Source of the DNA: Acanthaster planci
Taxonomy: Eukaryota > Echinodermata > Asteroidea > Valvatida > Acanthasteridae
Direction of reading: 5' to 3'
Assembly (NCBI RefSeq): GCF_001949145.1
Contig: NW_019091382.1
Location: 828,418-892,417, forward strand
Length of the DNA stretch: 64,000 bases
Shown: positions 13,101 to 25,110 of the stretch, piece after piece
Layout of the letters: every line of letters starts with the position of its first letter
Numbering within the stretch: position 1 is the stretch's first letter
Notes under the pieces: generated by a model
Told to the model about the DNA's origin: nothing
The model's input: only the letters and a program-made list of their open reading frames with translations
Databases searched by the model: none
Position numbers and translations under genes: made by a program

Positions 13101-14550
13101 TAATAAGAGATTGTCTCCCAGGGGAAAATTGTACAGAGTTTGTTCTGTGCAGTGAAGAGTTTATGATGCCTGGGAAAATAATAAATCCTAGTTAATATAT
13201 AATTATTATAAGGCATATGGATTGGCACTGGTAAATTTATGAGCAGATGTTTGTATGCTTGGGCATAAAGCAAAATTCTGACAATATTTCACATATTTAG
13301 GTGTTTGCAAATTTGGTATATGTACACATGTACATGTACAACCAACTGATGAGCTCACGACTTTAAAGTGTACACAAAATCTCTCACTGGATATACATGC
13401 ATGCAGGGCTTTATTTAATGCTGAGCAGATGCTGGCTTTGAACACGAAATCCTCTCCATTAAGAGGAAAGAACTATTTGTTGAGCGACAAGCCAGCTTCA
13501 GAAAAAAGTTTAAAAAGAAAGAGGAAACCAACAGCCTTGAAGCAATTTATGCAACCAATTCATCAGATCTTGACAGCTATCCAATCGAATCGCTGGGCCA
13601 CCAATTTGTTGTAATTGGCACCTGTTCCACAGTGTAGCGTGCAAATACGATAGGAGCCATTCCATGAGGAAACAATTTTGGCCAGCTCCAGGCCTTTCAC
13701 TTGTGCGGTTGCCATGGTTTCCGTCAGAGAGATTGTCCTGGTGTCAGGGATGGTTTGAAAAGGGGCAATTCTGAATATGTACATGTATATATGTATTACA
13801 TGTACACGCACAAACATGTAAGCTGTCGTTGTGAGTTTTTTTTTCAATTTTTTCACTTTTCAACCTCCTGAACATACATGTATGCAGCATCTGATTGTGC
13901 GTGCATATGTATATTGTACGTGTACATGATTTTGTGTTTACTAGGGCTTTGCTGACCAATCAATTATTGATTATATTATTAAGATATTTATATCCATAAT
14001 TGAATATTCAAAGGTCAATTTAAGGAAATAAAAAAGGGTCAGAATTCAATCATCGTCAAGCAAACTTGGACTTCTCAATTCTGATTGGTCAATCCATGGC
14101 AACAAACAATGATGTATTGCACGGTCCACATCGAACCCTGCATAATGTGGCCTCATGGTATACAGGACAGATCTAGGGACGTACTACGTTATTCCTTGTT
14201 CCATTGTGTTCAATGTGATTAGTAACATTACATGTATGTGGTTATAAATTGCATTCAAAATACATATTTCATAGCATTACGAGTAACCTTTATTGCATGT
14301 TTGCACTGTAGCTGACACATGGCACATTTTCCTACAAATAAGACCCCCCCCAAAATCACTCGTTGAGTTCTGCATTTTGACCTTTTGTGATGCTTGATCT
14401 CATGGGCATGAAGAAACTAAAATCACCCATTAGGATGCAATTTTGGACTCCCTACCTTCCTTAACTGGATGAGCTTCCCGGTAACTTGTACATGTACAAT
14501 TGTATACATGTGCATTTGAAAAACCACCATAAAAACATGCTCCCATGGTT
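10141..14550. other. Non-coding stretch rich in TACATGTA palindromes
   Basis: AT-rich sequence with many TACATGTA/ACATGTAC palindromes and homopolymer runs (for example C then A near 11131). I see no exon with convincing splice sites or a recognisable protein. Confidence 0.5.
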
Positions 14551-14662
14551 ATATATAACGGGTTTGCCCTTACCCAACGTATATTAATAAANNNNNNNNN
14601 NNNNNNNNNNNNNNNNNNNNNNNNNGGTAAGGTTGGGTAAGGGCAAACCCGTTATATATAAT
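14551..14662. repeat. Inverted repeat flanking an assembly gap
   Basis: The left arm (about 14551-14577, ATATATAACGGGTTTGCCC...) is matched by its reverse complement on the right (about 14631-14661). Between them lies the 34-base gap 14592-14625. A hairpin-forming palindrome probably caused the gap. Confidence 0.85.
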
Positions 14663-15930
14663 TAACATCTCCCCAACGCAAAAAAATACATCTTGAAAAT
14701 GCTCCCATGGATCGATGCAATATATTTATCTCTTGTGGGGCTTTGGCATTTGTAACCATATGTTCAAATAATCCATCGAATGAAAGGTCGAGTATTCAAT
14801 TATTTGTGCTGTTGACTCAACCTTATTTCTTGTACACATCCAAGTACTTGCAGCTATTCACAAGCAGAGATGGCTTGTACCATGCAAACAGCTCATCGAA
14901 ATTGCACATAGAAGAGGGAGACTGCTACTAATCTGACAAGTCCTGCTGCAGAAGACTTGGCCAGGGCCAATTTCATGGTGCTGCTTAATTAAGCAAAAAA
15001 ATTGTTTAAGCGTGAAAACCTTGCTTGACAAATCAGGTTACCAGCCAAAACTTCTAGTGAGATATATAGTTTTGGAATGGTATTTACCAGTCTTTTGGTT
15101 AGCATGACAATCACATAGAATTTGAGCTGGTAACCTTTGTTTATCAAGCAAGGATTTTTTTTCATGCTTAAGCAAATTAGGTGCTTATCCAGCTCTGTAA
15201 AATTGGCGCCTGAAAACTGCATACTGCCTTTACTAGCAATTGCTTCCTCTGAAATAAACTTGATAAGACAGGTTAAAACTTTAAAGGACTAAGGAAGATC
15301 CTCGGAATGTACATGTGTACACCATGCTTTGTTAACAATTTAATTGTACACAAAAAAGAGATAATTTAGTGGTTGCAAATAACTGATTTTGCAACTTGTC
15401 TATTTGTACACATGTATAGATTGGAACAACACAGTACAGTGAAATTAAACCCCCCCCGAAAAAAACAAAAATAAAACGAAGTACCAGTTGGGCCCAATAA
15501 AAATGAACAAACTTATATTTTGCAACCAAAATGACAAGCTCATCATGTACATGTACATACCCCAAATAGAAAAAGAAATCAGTCCATTTTCTTAACGATG
15601 ATTAGAAATTTTAATTGCTTCTCTTGCAATAAACTAGTGCTTCCTGAAGGTCAAAGAATGGCCTTAATTGCTAGAAAACAAAGCCATGCTCCACTTGGAG
15701 CCCTCCCGAAGCCCAGCTCACAATGATGGCAACGTCTTTTATCGACCTCGTTTCTGCATTTAGACACACATAGGAAAATAACTCCTATCCATTATTCCAT
15801 TTGCAGTGAAGTCCTCATGTACATGCAGAGAGGAAGAAACGTCATGCATCCTTGAGCCGTCCATGCTGCCAGTGGCGATAGAAGCATTTTGTCTATTCAC
15901 TCCGCATCGTTGATTACAAGAGTGAGGAAG
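14663..15930. other. Non-coding stretch
   Basis: AT-rich sequence with TACATGTA motifs and a C-run/A-run junction near 15451. No gene seen. Confidence 0.5.
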
Positions 15931-16104
15931 ATATATAAAAAAAAAGCCAGACAGCAGTTCTGCCTCATCCCATTGCTCCCAGTGTCTCTTCATCCTAGAC
16001 CCTCCCCCTACGGAGTCAAGAAGAGAACCGACCTCTCTCCTCTCGCTTGACAGACAGCCACCGGCGTGGCCGGCCATCTTGTAAAGCTGGCTGGAAGTTA
16101 CAGG
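15931..16104 (+). promoter_or_regulatory. Candidate TATA promoter and non-coding first exon
   Basis: A TATA-like ATATATAAAA at 15931-15940 is followed by a GC-richer stretch without ATG that ends in CAGG before a consensus donor GTGAGT at 16105. The arrangement is that of a TATA promoter and a 5' UTR exon. It could serve the M13 peptidase gene, whose first common coding exon needs an upstream exon. This is inference from signals only. Confidence 0.3.
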
Positions 16105-17077
16105 GTGAGTATATCGCATGCTACTGCACGTACATGTACAAATGAAATGTGTGTAACATCCACTGTTGAGAGTGTGATGATGTGAATAGTATTGCTCAGG
16201 CTGTGAAGTTTATTTTTCAGATCTGTTCAATTTTTCTGCCAAAATTTGCATGTTGTCCTGAGATGTACGGTACAGTGTACATGTTACAATGCCTGTAGTG
16301 AAGCGATTTTATCCATTTTCAGTACACTTTAAGCACACACACACACACTGCCCATACATGTACCTGCAAATTTGTCAAAGCCTGACCCTTTGGCATTTCC
16401 ATTTGTCAGCATTGGCGGAGAGGACAAGACTTGATCCGACATGCACATTAGTGTATTAAAATTCCCACTACACAGCTCATTTGTTTGAAATGTACCAACA
16501 TGTGCATGTACATGTGTCACTGGGTCACACCAGTGAAGCTGGGTAGCCAGAGCCCTGAAATGAGACACATGAATCAGTTGGTTTTCTCACGTCAGTGCTG
16601 TATTTTTATCTTTTTTACATAGTCTGCATTGGCCGTCCATCTTTTGTCACGTATCCTGTTATTCATCATATCTGACATGCAAGGCTTGACTTTCCATCTG
16701 TGGTACACCAGTGAACAAAAACATTGGGGTACACAGATCTGACAATTTTCAAACAAAGTGGGTTCAGTTTACATGTACATGTACCTCTACTTGGAAATGT
16801 CCCCTCTTTTTGGCCAACCATCTTGCGAATCCACTTTTCTTAAAGGTGTATTGTAGGAAGTTGAGAAATACATTTACTGCACAGGGGTTCGTACATGTGT
16901 ACACGTTTATGTATGGGGCAGCACTGCTTCAGATGTTGTCAACATGTTCATGGCCTTTAAATTCTCTCTCTCAAATTGTCACGAGTCCTTATCAAGAATT
17001 TGCAACTGAGCATACCTTTTAGAAAACAAAAACAACAAAACAAAAGCAAAAAAAAAGGAAACCAAACCAAATAGCAT

Positions 17078-17330
17078 TTGGATCGTTCTGTAAATTCAGG
17101 GTCCAAAAGTGTGACATTTTTGCATGGATTATCCCTGTTATGCCCGACTTGTGTAATTTGACATGGAAATATTACTGAAATTGATTTCAAACTATTTCTA
17201 TTTCTTTGGCAAATAATTTGCATCAATTCATCATTCTTGGAAATAAGAGAATGCGTTCTGAACTTACAACATCATATGTCAGATGTGACAGGGACACCAA
17301 AAAATTGGGCCTCTAATTTATAGAAAAACC
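17078..17330 (+). mobile_element. MITE family A (GGGTCCAAAAGTGTGAC core), diverged copy
   Basis: It shares the ordered blocks GGGTCCAAAAGTGTGACA, GACATGGAAATATTAC, TTGATTTCAAACT and TCAGATGTGACAGGGACAC with the intact copy at 46682-46941. Its terminal repeats are eroded. Confidence 0.7.
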
Positions 17331-18065
17331 CATGTATTTAAAAACGGAGTGAAAGACTTTGTGTCGCCCATGATTGAGTCGGTTCATGTATTTGATTGAA
17401 TCCATTGGTCAATCAGTGCACCTGCAGTGGGGGAACAGTGATTGTTTCTGATTTAAGGCAATTACTAAATTCGTTAAGGACCGAACCAGCTTCCGCTGAT
17501 CAGAACAGTGCACTGTACGTGTTGCAGACTATATTTGAAATGTATTTGCCCGTGTTGACATGGAGCGTGGGCGGATTCTAGCAGGTACTCTGGGCGGTAA
17601 TGATTTGCCTGCTAAATGCTAATGGATTTCAGAGGACTTGAGGGAGGGGTTGGGGTGGCGGTAGGGGATTATGGATCTCTTGTAAAAGACCAGGTGATTC
17701 AATTATAAAGCAATAATATTCAGGCAGGGTAAAAAAAGGGTATTTTCTCATCCCGTTGTTTTTATGAAAGAGGTGGCTTTTAAACTTATTTTTAACCATG
17801 TCGAAGAATTTTCCCAGATGAATTTCTTGACTCTTTTGCTTCGCCGTGTTGAATAGGTTGTAAAAATAAATGCATATATTTACATGTATACATGTAGCTA
17901 TATGTACCACGTAAAGATAAAAACGAGATGTACAGTTGTACATGTACCTACACCTGCGCACTAAGGGGGGATGTTTACACGTTTAAACGAAAAAAAGTTC
18001 CAAATTCATATTTCAACAGATGTACTGAAACGTTAAAACAGAACCACCCCTTTTGGAGATTTGAC

Positions 18066-18251
18066 GTTTCAATACGGGCGTTTCACAATAGTGCGACTTC
18101 AAGAGTTTGCAACACGTTGGCCAATCACAGTGCGAGAAATTTGTCGACCCAATGCGCATTTGAAAAGGGTCGACAAATTTCGCGCGTTGTGATTGGCCAC
18201 CGCGTTGCAAACTCTTGAAGGCGCACTTTTGTGAATCGCCCATATTGAAAC
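18066..18251. mobile_element. Fold-back element family B, copy 1
   Basis: Two arms of about 80 bp are near-perfect reverse complements. The left begins GTTTCAATACGGGCG and the right ends CGCCCATATTGAAAC; both carry CAAGAGTTTGCAAC and a CCAAT box. The spacer is about 16 bp. A second copy lies at 34199-34388 and a half copy at 37809-37856. Confidence 0.85.
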
Positions 18252-19440
18252 AGTTTGGCATTCATTTTTACTGTAAAGGATGCTTGTAAAATGTAATCTG
18301 ATTTTCACACCACTTTACTTCTCGGTCACATATACCATGAATTAACATTGTATACAATTTGTTGTGTTTAAAGTTTCAATGCCATGGTTAAACATTTAAA
18401 CTGTACTAGTATGTAAAAGTTTTCTGAATGTTTTGTAAATGAAACATAAAGCCCTACCCATACTCTACACCTACCCCGGTACATACATGTACATGTAATA
18501 TACTGGCACATAAAAAAAGACATACTGTACATGTACACTGTACATCTTCATAAATCATAAAACCCTAAAAGCCCTGACCACTTCAACTGTGGCATGATGC
18601 AGGATTGATATTTGGCAAGGTTAAAAGACAGCATGACAAGGCCATAGAATACCTGTTTTTGCCTCATTATTCCCAACACAGTGATACATGTACTAGCATC
18701 ACCATGGCAACGACTGATAGGGGATGGATATTGTGACATTAAACCTGTTGTAAGTGTTGGCAGATATTCCCTTGATGTTTTGCCTACAACTGTGCCTGGA
18801 TTGGATCATATACTGTACATTGTACATGTACACGATGTACTTATCTTGGCAAATGAGGAGAGGAATTTAAGTCAGTGCTTGCCTACAAGGTGTTGCCAAT
18901 TGCTCTGAACGTAGAGTACTTTTGGCCTCAAATGAGAGATGAGTTTGCAATTGGGTCGATGCACTGCCTTCGCTCAGGAGCTCAGGTCAATGCAAAATAG
19001 TGTTGACATTGACCAATCTCCTTGAGTGGAAGCTGCAGATTGGTCACAATACTTAACCTGCTTGTCGAGAATCACATAAAATAAAAATTGATGACGACCG
19101 TCCGTCCCTTGTGACACTGATGTGGAAGGGGAGGGGGGTCTGGTACCCGTAGCTGTACTTGCAGGGTGTTTGTTAAGTGTAAACTGAGATAATTGGCATT
19201 CACTGTGGCCTGGCGGCTTGTAATTTCATCTTGAATTGTTGGCAGGTCTGCCTTGCGAGGTGCGACACATGTGCATGTATGACTTTTATTCGTTCAGTGG
19301 CCATCATTCATTTTGTAATACCATCCACTGCTTGGTTCAGTACACAGTATGATATATCCAATTCTGAGGCCCATCTACTGGTGCATGTAGATATTAAAGG
19401 AGATATACATATAGATGTAGAATAGGACTTTTATGACCTG
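18252..19440. other. Non-coding stretch
   Basis: AT-rich sequence with TACATGTA motifs. No gene or clear repeat seen. Confidence 0.45.
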
Positions 19441-19806
19441 AATAATAAAAACAGTGTTTATGTAGTGCCTTTAACTATGTAACTGAGATCAAAGCACTTT
19501 CCATTATTATTACCCCTGCTCACTGGGCCCATGATACATTTTAAATACCATCTCAGCTTCCTGGGGAGTATATAGCTTGATGCTGCCATTTTGGCACAAC
19601 GCAGCTGCATGTAAATCAACCACAACCAACCCGCTCTGCCCTCACAGGTTAGCCAATTACTCCTGGGTGGAGAGAGGCAATGAGTGACAATGTGCCTTGC
19701 CCAAGGGCACGCACACCATGACCCCAGGCTGGATTCGAACCCGCAGCCTACGGCTTTACCCGCCGACTACGAATCCAATACTCTTAACCACAAGGCCACG
19801 GCTCGC
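19441..19806 (-). mobile_element. Interspersed repeat with tRNA-like B box
   Basis: Contains a CAAAGCACTTTCCATTATTATTACCCC-type segment (from about 19491), then TGGGTGGAGAGAGGCAA and TGCCTTGCCCAAGGGCAC, and a reversed B box GGATTCGAACCC (about 19731). Similar modules are widespread in marine animal genomes. A functional tRNA fold is not evident. Confidence 0.55.
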
Positions 19807-20049
19807 CACGTGCAGGAAAGATTTCTTGCAAAGTTGCTGTGACTTTCCGTTTCCTCTGAAACAGGAATCAAAGGGGGGAGGAGTTCAACCTTTTTGTTTT
19901 ATGCTAATGAAAATTTCTTCATTTGTGAGCCAAAGCGTGATGTCATTGAAGGAAGAAAAGTTGTGCCTCCGTACATGTGGTGCTGTGTACAGGTACATGT
20001 ACTTTTCTACATTTTCTTTGAGCATGTTGTACTTTTTGATTTATTTATA

Positions 20050-20295
20050 GGTAATTCCAGAAAGTAGGGGTCTGTGTCTTTACATGTCTCTTTCTGACAT
20101 ATGATTTTGTAAGTTCAGAACACATTTTTTTAATTTCCAAGAGTAATGAATTAATGCAAATTACCTGCCAAACAAATAGTAACAGTTTGAAACCAATTCC
20201 ACTGATATTTCCATGTCAAATAACAAAGGTTAGATGTATATTAACAGGGACACAAAAATATCTCACTTTTGGACCTCTAATTTCTGGAAATGACC
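20050..20295 (-). mobile_element. MITE family A, copy in reverse orientation
   Basis: Begins GGTAATTCCAGAAAGTAGGGGTC and ends in an imperfect inverted match, CTAATTTCTGGAAATGACC. Inside are the reversed blocks of the family, such as AGTTTGAAACCAATTC and ATATTTCCATGTCAAATAAC. Confidence 0.75.
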
Positions 20296-23200
20296 TTATG
20301 CATCCTGTTAGGCAGCTTGTTGAGACAAAAAAATTGGCCAATATTTTTTCAAAACTTTGTTGGCGCTGGTTCCAGTAAGTAATTTTGAAGGCAATTTTTT
20401 TTTCTCAAGCACTTTCAACAAGGAGTGCCTTGTGGGACAAATGCAACTAGTGCTCTCCAAAAAAAGGTAGTGAAAGGTTTTTCTTAAAATGGAAAAAACT
20501 TCCAGCTTCTTGTGACCCCTAAATGAAAATCACCTGCATCTGTCCCTGAACTGTCAGGATCAGTAGTAAGCATTATCAATTACCAGAAACCAGTTCCACA
20601 AAACTCCTCGTCTTGCAATCATCTCAGCAAAATAGCCCCAGCGCTAAGATTGATCTTACTGGTAGCTAAGACGTGTTCCTAGATGATTCTGCCTAACCTC
20701 ATCTTAAGCAAGATGCATCAATATTACCAAGGTGATGGGTTTTTTTCCCGGTTTTTTTTTTTGTTTTTTTGAACGTCTGATGACATACAGTATTTGTCGA
20801 AAACGAATGTGCAAAGCTGAATTTTTTGCATAAGGGATCCCGCACAGGTTCCAGGTACCGGTACTGACACAGGGGGAATTGAGAACGTGCAAGTGAAAAC
20901 AGGTCTGTTATGTGTACAGGCAGGTGATTGTGTAAAATTTTGGGTGAAGGCCAAGTTTTATAAGGTGTTGCGTAAGCCTGGTGCAGATTTACTTGACAGA
21001 TAGGATGGGGTTAACGGGTGTGCAGAGAACAGGTGAAAGTGTAATACCCACACAGTACATGTGTACAGTACGTACAATACCACCTTGACGTTGTGGGTAA
21101 ACTGCATGGGCTTTGTGGGGGGGGCTCACTACACACTATAGGTTAGCCGGGGTTGCTGTACAATTGCTTGACTTTTGATGTCTGAGCCAAGATTCAGCCA
21201 GCAGTAATCTGTCTTACTCCTCCGTTAATTAATGAGGTAAGGAGACAATTGGTGGTTGCTAGTCATACTGGGAAGGGCCAGATGTATTGGCATTTATAGA
21301 AAATTTCAGGTCCAAGCAGTGCAATGATTATTTCTAGGGAAAGCTAGATGTACATGTACTTTGGTTGGTGAACAGAAGCCTTCTGGAAGGGGACGACCTG
21401 TGCATTTGACAGTCTGAGAATAGTGATGCTGGTCAGTTCAAAATTGTGCCAGAATGTTCCGTTTCCAAGTATTACAGGAACATACATGTACATGTAGTGA
21501 AAATTCACTGTGAACTTGCCAATATTGCTGCATGTGCACATGTACATGTTGTATATGGCGTACACATAACTGCACATTTAATGGTAATTGATACAATATT
21601 CATTCTGCATGTAAGCTCCAATGTCTTTGTATTGTAACCAGTGATAACACCCAAGCTTTTCTTGTGTTAAATCTCAGCTTTACAGCCAACCCATATCGCT
21701 ACTCGAGCAGGAAGGCAAAGCGAATTTGATTTCGCTAATATTGGTATCGAAATTTGCTAGGGTTGTAAAGTGTTTAAGTTTGTGAATTTGCAGCAAGAAC
21801 GCTTGATATGACTTTGTAGTTTTGTATTCGTGTTTGCTTTCATGCCAAGTATGAAACGGCCTTTAGTATTGTGCGCGTTCCACTTGCTTGTTGAAAAAGC
21901 ATCCTTGGGATGCTGTACATGTACCCGTACATGTACCGGTAGGTCACATGTACAGATCACATGCTTGTGCATATGTAATGAACTATGCTTTTGAACAAAA
22001 TAATCCCATTTACATGTGGTGGAATGTATGTTACATGTACGTGCATATTGTCAAAAACGTGCCAAAAAATTCTGCACCAAATTGAAATGTTCTCATTTTC
22101 TTATTTCTGTACAGGCCACTCTTGGAATGGCATACATGTACATTTGAAGCTCCCAGCGCAAAACATGCAGTACTTGAATATTCTCTTGATTTTGTTCACA
22201 TTGAAAGCCACACTTCTGAGGAGGTCATACTATAAAAAAGGGGTTCAATTTTGTGGGGATGACAAGGGGGTTGTGTCCAAAACCAACATAAATGTTTGCA
22301 CCGATATCTTAAATTCAAAGCAATTTAATTTGTTGCTATTTTGCAAATTGTATTATGCCTCAGTTTATGCATTGTAGGCCTACCTGGAAGTTTATACATC
22401 GCACTTCAATGCACATACAGGTTTTTCGTTTTTCGGGAGATTTTTTTCATGTATCGCAGTTGGTGAGAGTTTATGATTGTAATGTGAAAATGTGTCACAT
22501 TATTTAGTTCCCGAGGGTTTACTGTTTTGTTACTTCCTGTGAATTACGTGGGAACACCTTGGGCATGCATCAGTAGGCTTGTTGTGCACATCACAAAGAA
22601 AAATAATGTACATTCTCAGACTGTCATCTATTGGTTGTCAATGAGCCACAATGGTGCTGCTTTTACCTGAAAAACTGTGGGCAAGGCTATTTTACTGACA
22701 GCCCCCCTGGGGAGCCAATTGTGTACCCTTCCAATCTCTGGTCATGCCTGGAGATGGTCACCATGGCAACCGTCATCCCATTAGAGGCGTGAAGAGTGAC
22801 AGTTGAAATTGGCATGTTTACACGGGTTGTTTGTTAAGGATATGCCTTCAGAGGTTCTAACAAAAGGGGAGTAAAATCCTCCGGGAATTAATTTTATTCT
22901 TATCCAAATATTCCATCGAAATTGTTTCATTAAATAACGAGGCGCAACTTTTGGGGGGTCTGCTTGCTACTTCCTTTCCTTTCCTTTCCTTCCAAAACTG
23001 TGTAAAAAGCACCAAAATGTAGTCTTCACCCCAAGAAAGGCCGTAAAAGTTTACATTGAAAAAAGTCCCCGATTTTTGGGCCCCCCCCAAAAAATTGGTT
23101 TTCGATCTGCGTTAGTAATAAACAAGTTATTCATAATTTGTAAATCAATTTGTTGGCAGTGTCTGTCGGCCTCATGTCTCAATTGCCTGCATCTGGATGC

Positions 23201-24210
23201 GCACGGCTGGTAATTTCCACTTGGTGCACACTGTTAAGCAGGCCTTTTCTGCTCTAAATAATTGAATTCCAATTTTGGAGCCGGCCGACCGTGCCTGGGT
23301 ACAAATTCTAACGGAGCACTGCGAGAGTGACAAATGATCACCGCAAGACAATGATCCTTGGAAAAAGTTAATTTTCAAAGTCCTTTCAGCTGCTAAAATG
23401 AGAAAGGCAGCCAGTTGAATATGCATAGGATTCATGTACATGTATGTGCACACCACATAACACAATCGGCCCATTCCCAACGCATATATACCAGTACTAT
23501 ATCAAATGTACATGTTATATTCTGAAGGCGACATCACTCCTGGAATGCTTTTAACCAGGAGCTGGGGAATGCAGATTTCCCCTCAAAACGTTTTGCGATG
23601 TCGCTGCAGGCAATTTATTTTCTCATGCTGAACATTGAGGAGTTTTCAGTAACTCTTTGTAGTCAGTTTAACACAAATTTGGTGAAAATCATATATACCG
23701 CTCTCACGCAGCGCCCATATTTTGTCACGACAGGGCAGCCAAAAATTTATACTTTACCCACTGCTGTGCTTGTGACCTTGTAACGTACATACATGTTACA
23801 ACAAAACCGTATTTTTTTAACAAGCCAAAACTGCCTTTTCAAATGTGTTTTTGCCAGTCCGCAGGACAGGTAGTAAAACTGGCTAGATAAATAATTTTGT
23901 CACATATACTGTATGCACTTGTGAAGCTCAATCATTTTCCTTGTGATGTCTTCGTGAAGCTCAATCTTGTACAGGGACTGGTAGGCAGACTTGGTCAGTC
24001 CACTTGGCAATCACTGGCAGTCTGCGTGATGGCAACCAGATGTTCTATGATTTCCCTTTTCATCCCAGTTTCTGTGGTGCGGTACTACTAGTTGATGTAA
24101 TAAACAGAAACCCCAATGCACATCCAACCTCCGAAAATAGTGCAGATGCAACAGAGAGAGAGAGAGAGAAAAAAAAAAAGCCTGCCTGTGTTTCCTCATT
24201 ATTATAATTT
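20296..24210. other. Non-coding stretch
   Basis: AT-rich with many TACATGTA motifs, a TTTCC repeat near 22970-22995, a C-run/A-run near 23080 and a GA repeat near 24155. No gene seen. Confidence 0.45.
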
Positions 24211-24490
24211 CATTCGCTTTGCTGGGAATGTGGTTTCCTGTCCCAGTGCACGCTTGGGATGACAGCGGTTGAACGGACATGTGACATCAATCGTAGACTA
24301 GCGGGCAGATGGCAAATGCTGATGCCGTCGGCCAGTAGCAGAGGACACCAAGCAGGAGAAGCCATTGCTTGGACTCGGTTTTTCAGCCCAACGTAGAAAA
24401 AAACCCTCGTTACAGAGATCGGACATCACATTGTCTGGGGCGCTGTAATCGAAGACGTATACTCTTGTCCACGGATTTATCTCTGGCATC

Positions 24491-24508
24491 ATGAATCGGA
24501 GCCCGAAG
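24491..24508 (+). CDS. Candidate alternative first coding exon of the M13 peptidase (6 codons)
   Basis: An ATG with A at -3 opens MNRSPK and stops in phase 0 at a GTATGC donor, the same donor sequence used after M13 exon 4 (54661). An in-frame TAA lies about 48 bases upstream, so the ATG would be the true start. The 250 bases before it are richer in GC than the surroundings, like a 5' UTR. Phase 0 fits the common exon at 41436. No homology supports such a short peptide. Confidence 0.3.
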
Positions 24509-24839
24509 GTATGCAGTGCAGATACGATTACTGTATAGTGATGTTGCCAGCAAGCGTGTAATACATGTAAAACAAAAAAAAAATCCCTGTATTTTATTTC
24601 ATCTTGTGAAATGTACTTATAGAGGAGGGTGTGAACTTAAGCATTTTTCGTCCCATGCATGTACTTTAGCTGAATTTGTTCATGTATGCATACATGAACA
24701 TGTACGTACAGTTGTAATTTTGTATTTAACTGTATGTACATGGGCAATGCCATGACGAAGAGGTCCAAATTACAAAAATGGAAATTTAAGCAATCTTCAG
24801 GATTTCTTTATCACAACGTCACAAATGTGGTATCAGGTG

Positions 24840-25110
24840 AAGAAGATCTCTTTGGTCCAGTGACTTTTAAACACCCATGACTCTGGAGCGAGAGGTTTAG
24901 GGTTCAAATCCTTTCTTTACATAATGTTTTCATGCTTAATATGAAAAAAAATTGTCATTAGAATATTTGAAGTCATATTTTTAACCACCAAAACTAAGAC
25001 CGCCTTGTTGATCCGATTGTTAATGCTCCTGACTTGGCAGCCAGAGGTTCAGGCTTCGAATTCCATCTCTGAATAATGTTTTACACTTAAAGAGAGCAAC
25101 AAGATCTTTC
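24840..25110 (+). repeat. Two degenerate tRNA-like repeats in tandem
   Basis: AGGTTTAGGGTTCAAATCC (about 24892) and AGGTTCAGGCTTCGAATTCC (about 25044) are B-box-like. Each is followed by a TAATGTTTT segment. They look like adjacent decayed copies of one tRNA-derived repeat. Confidence 0.45.
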
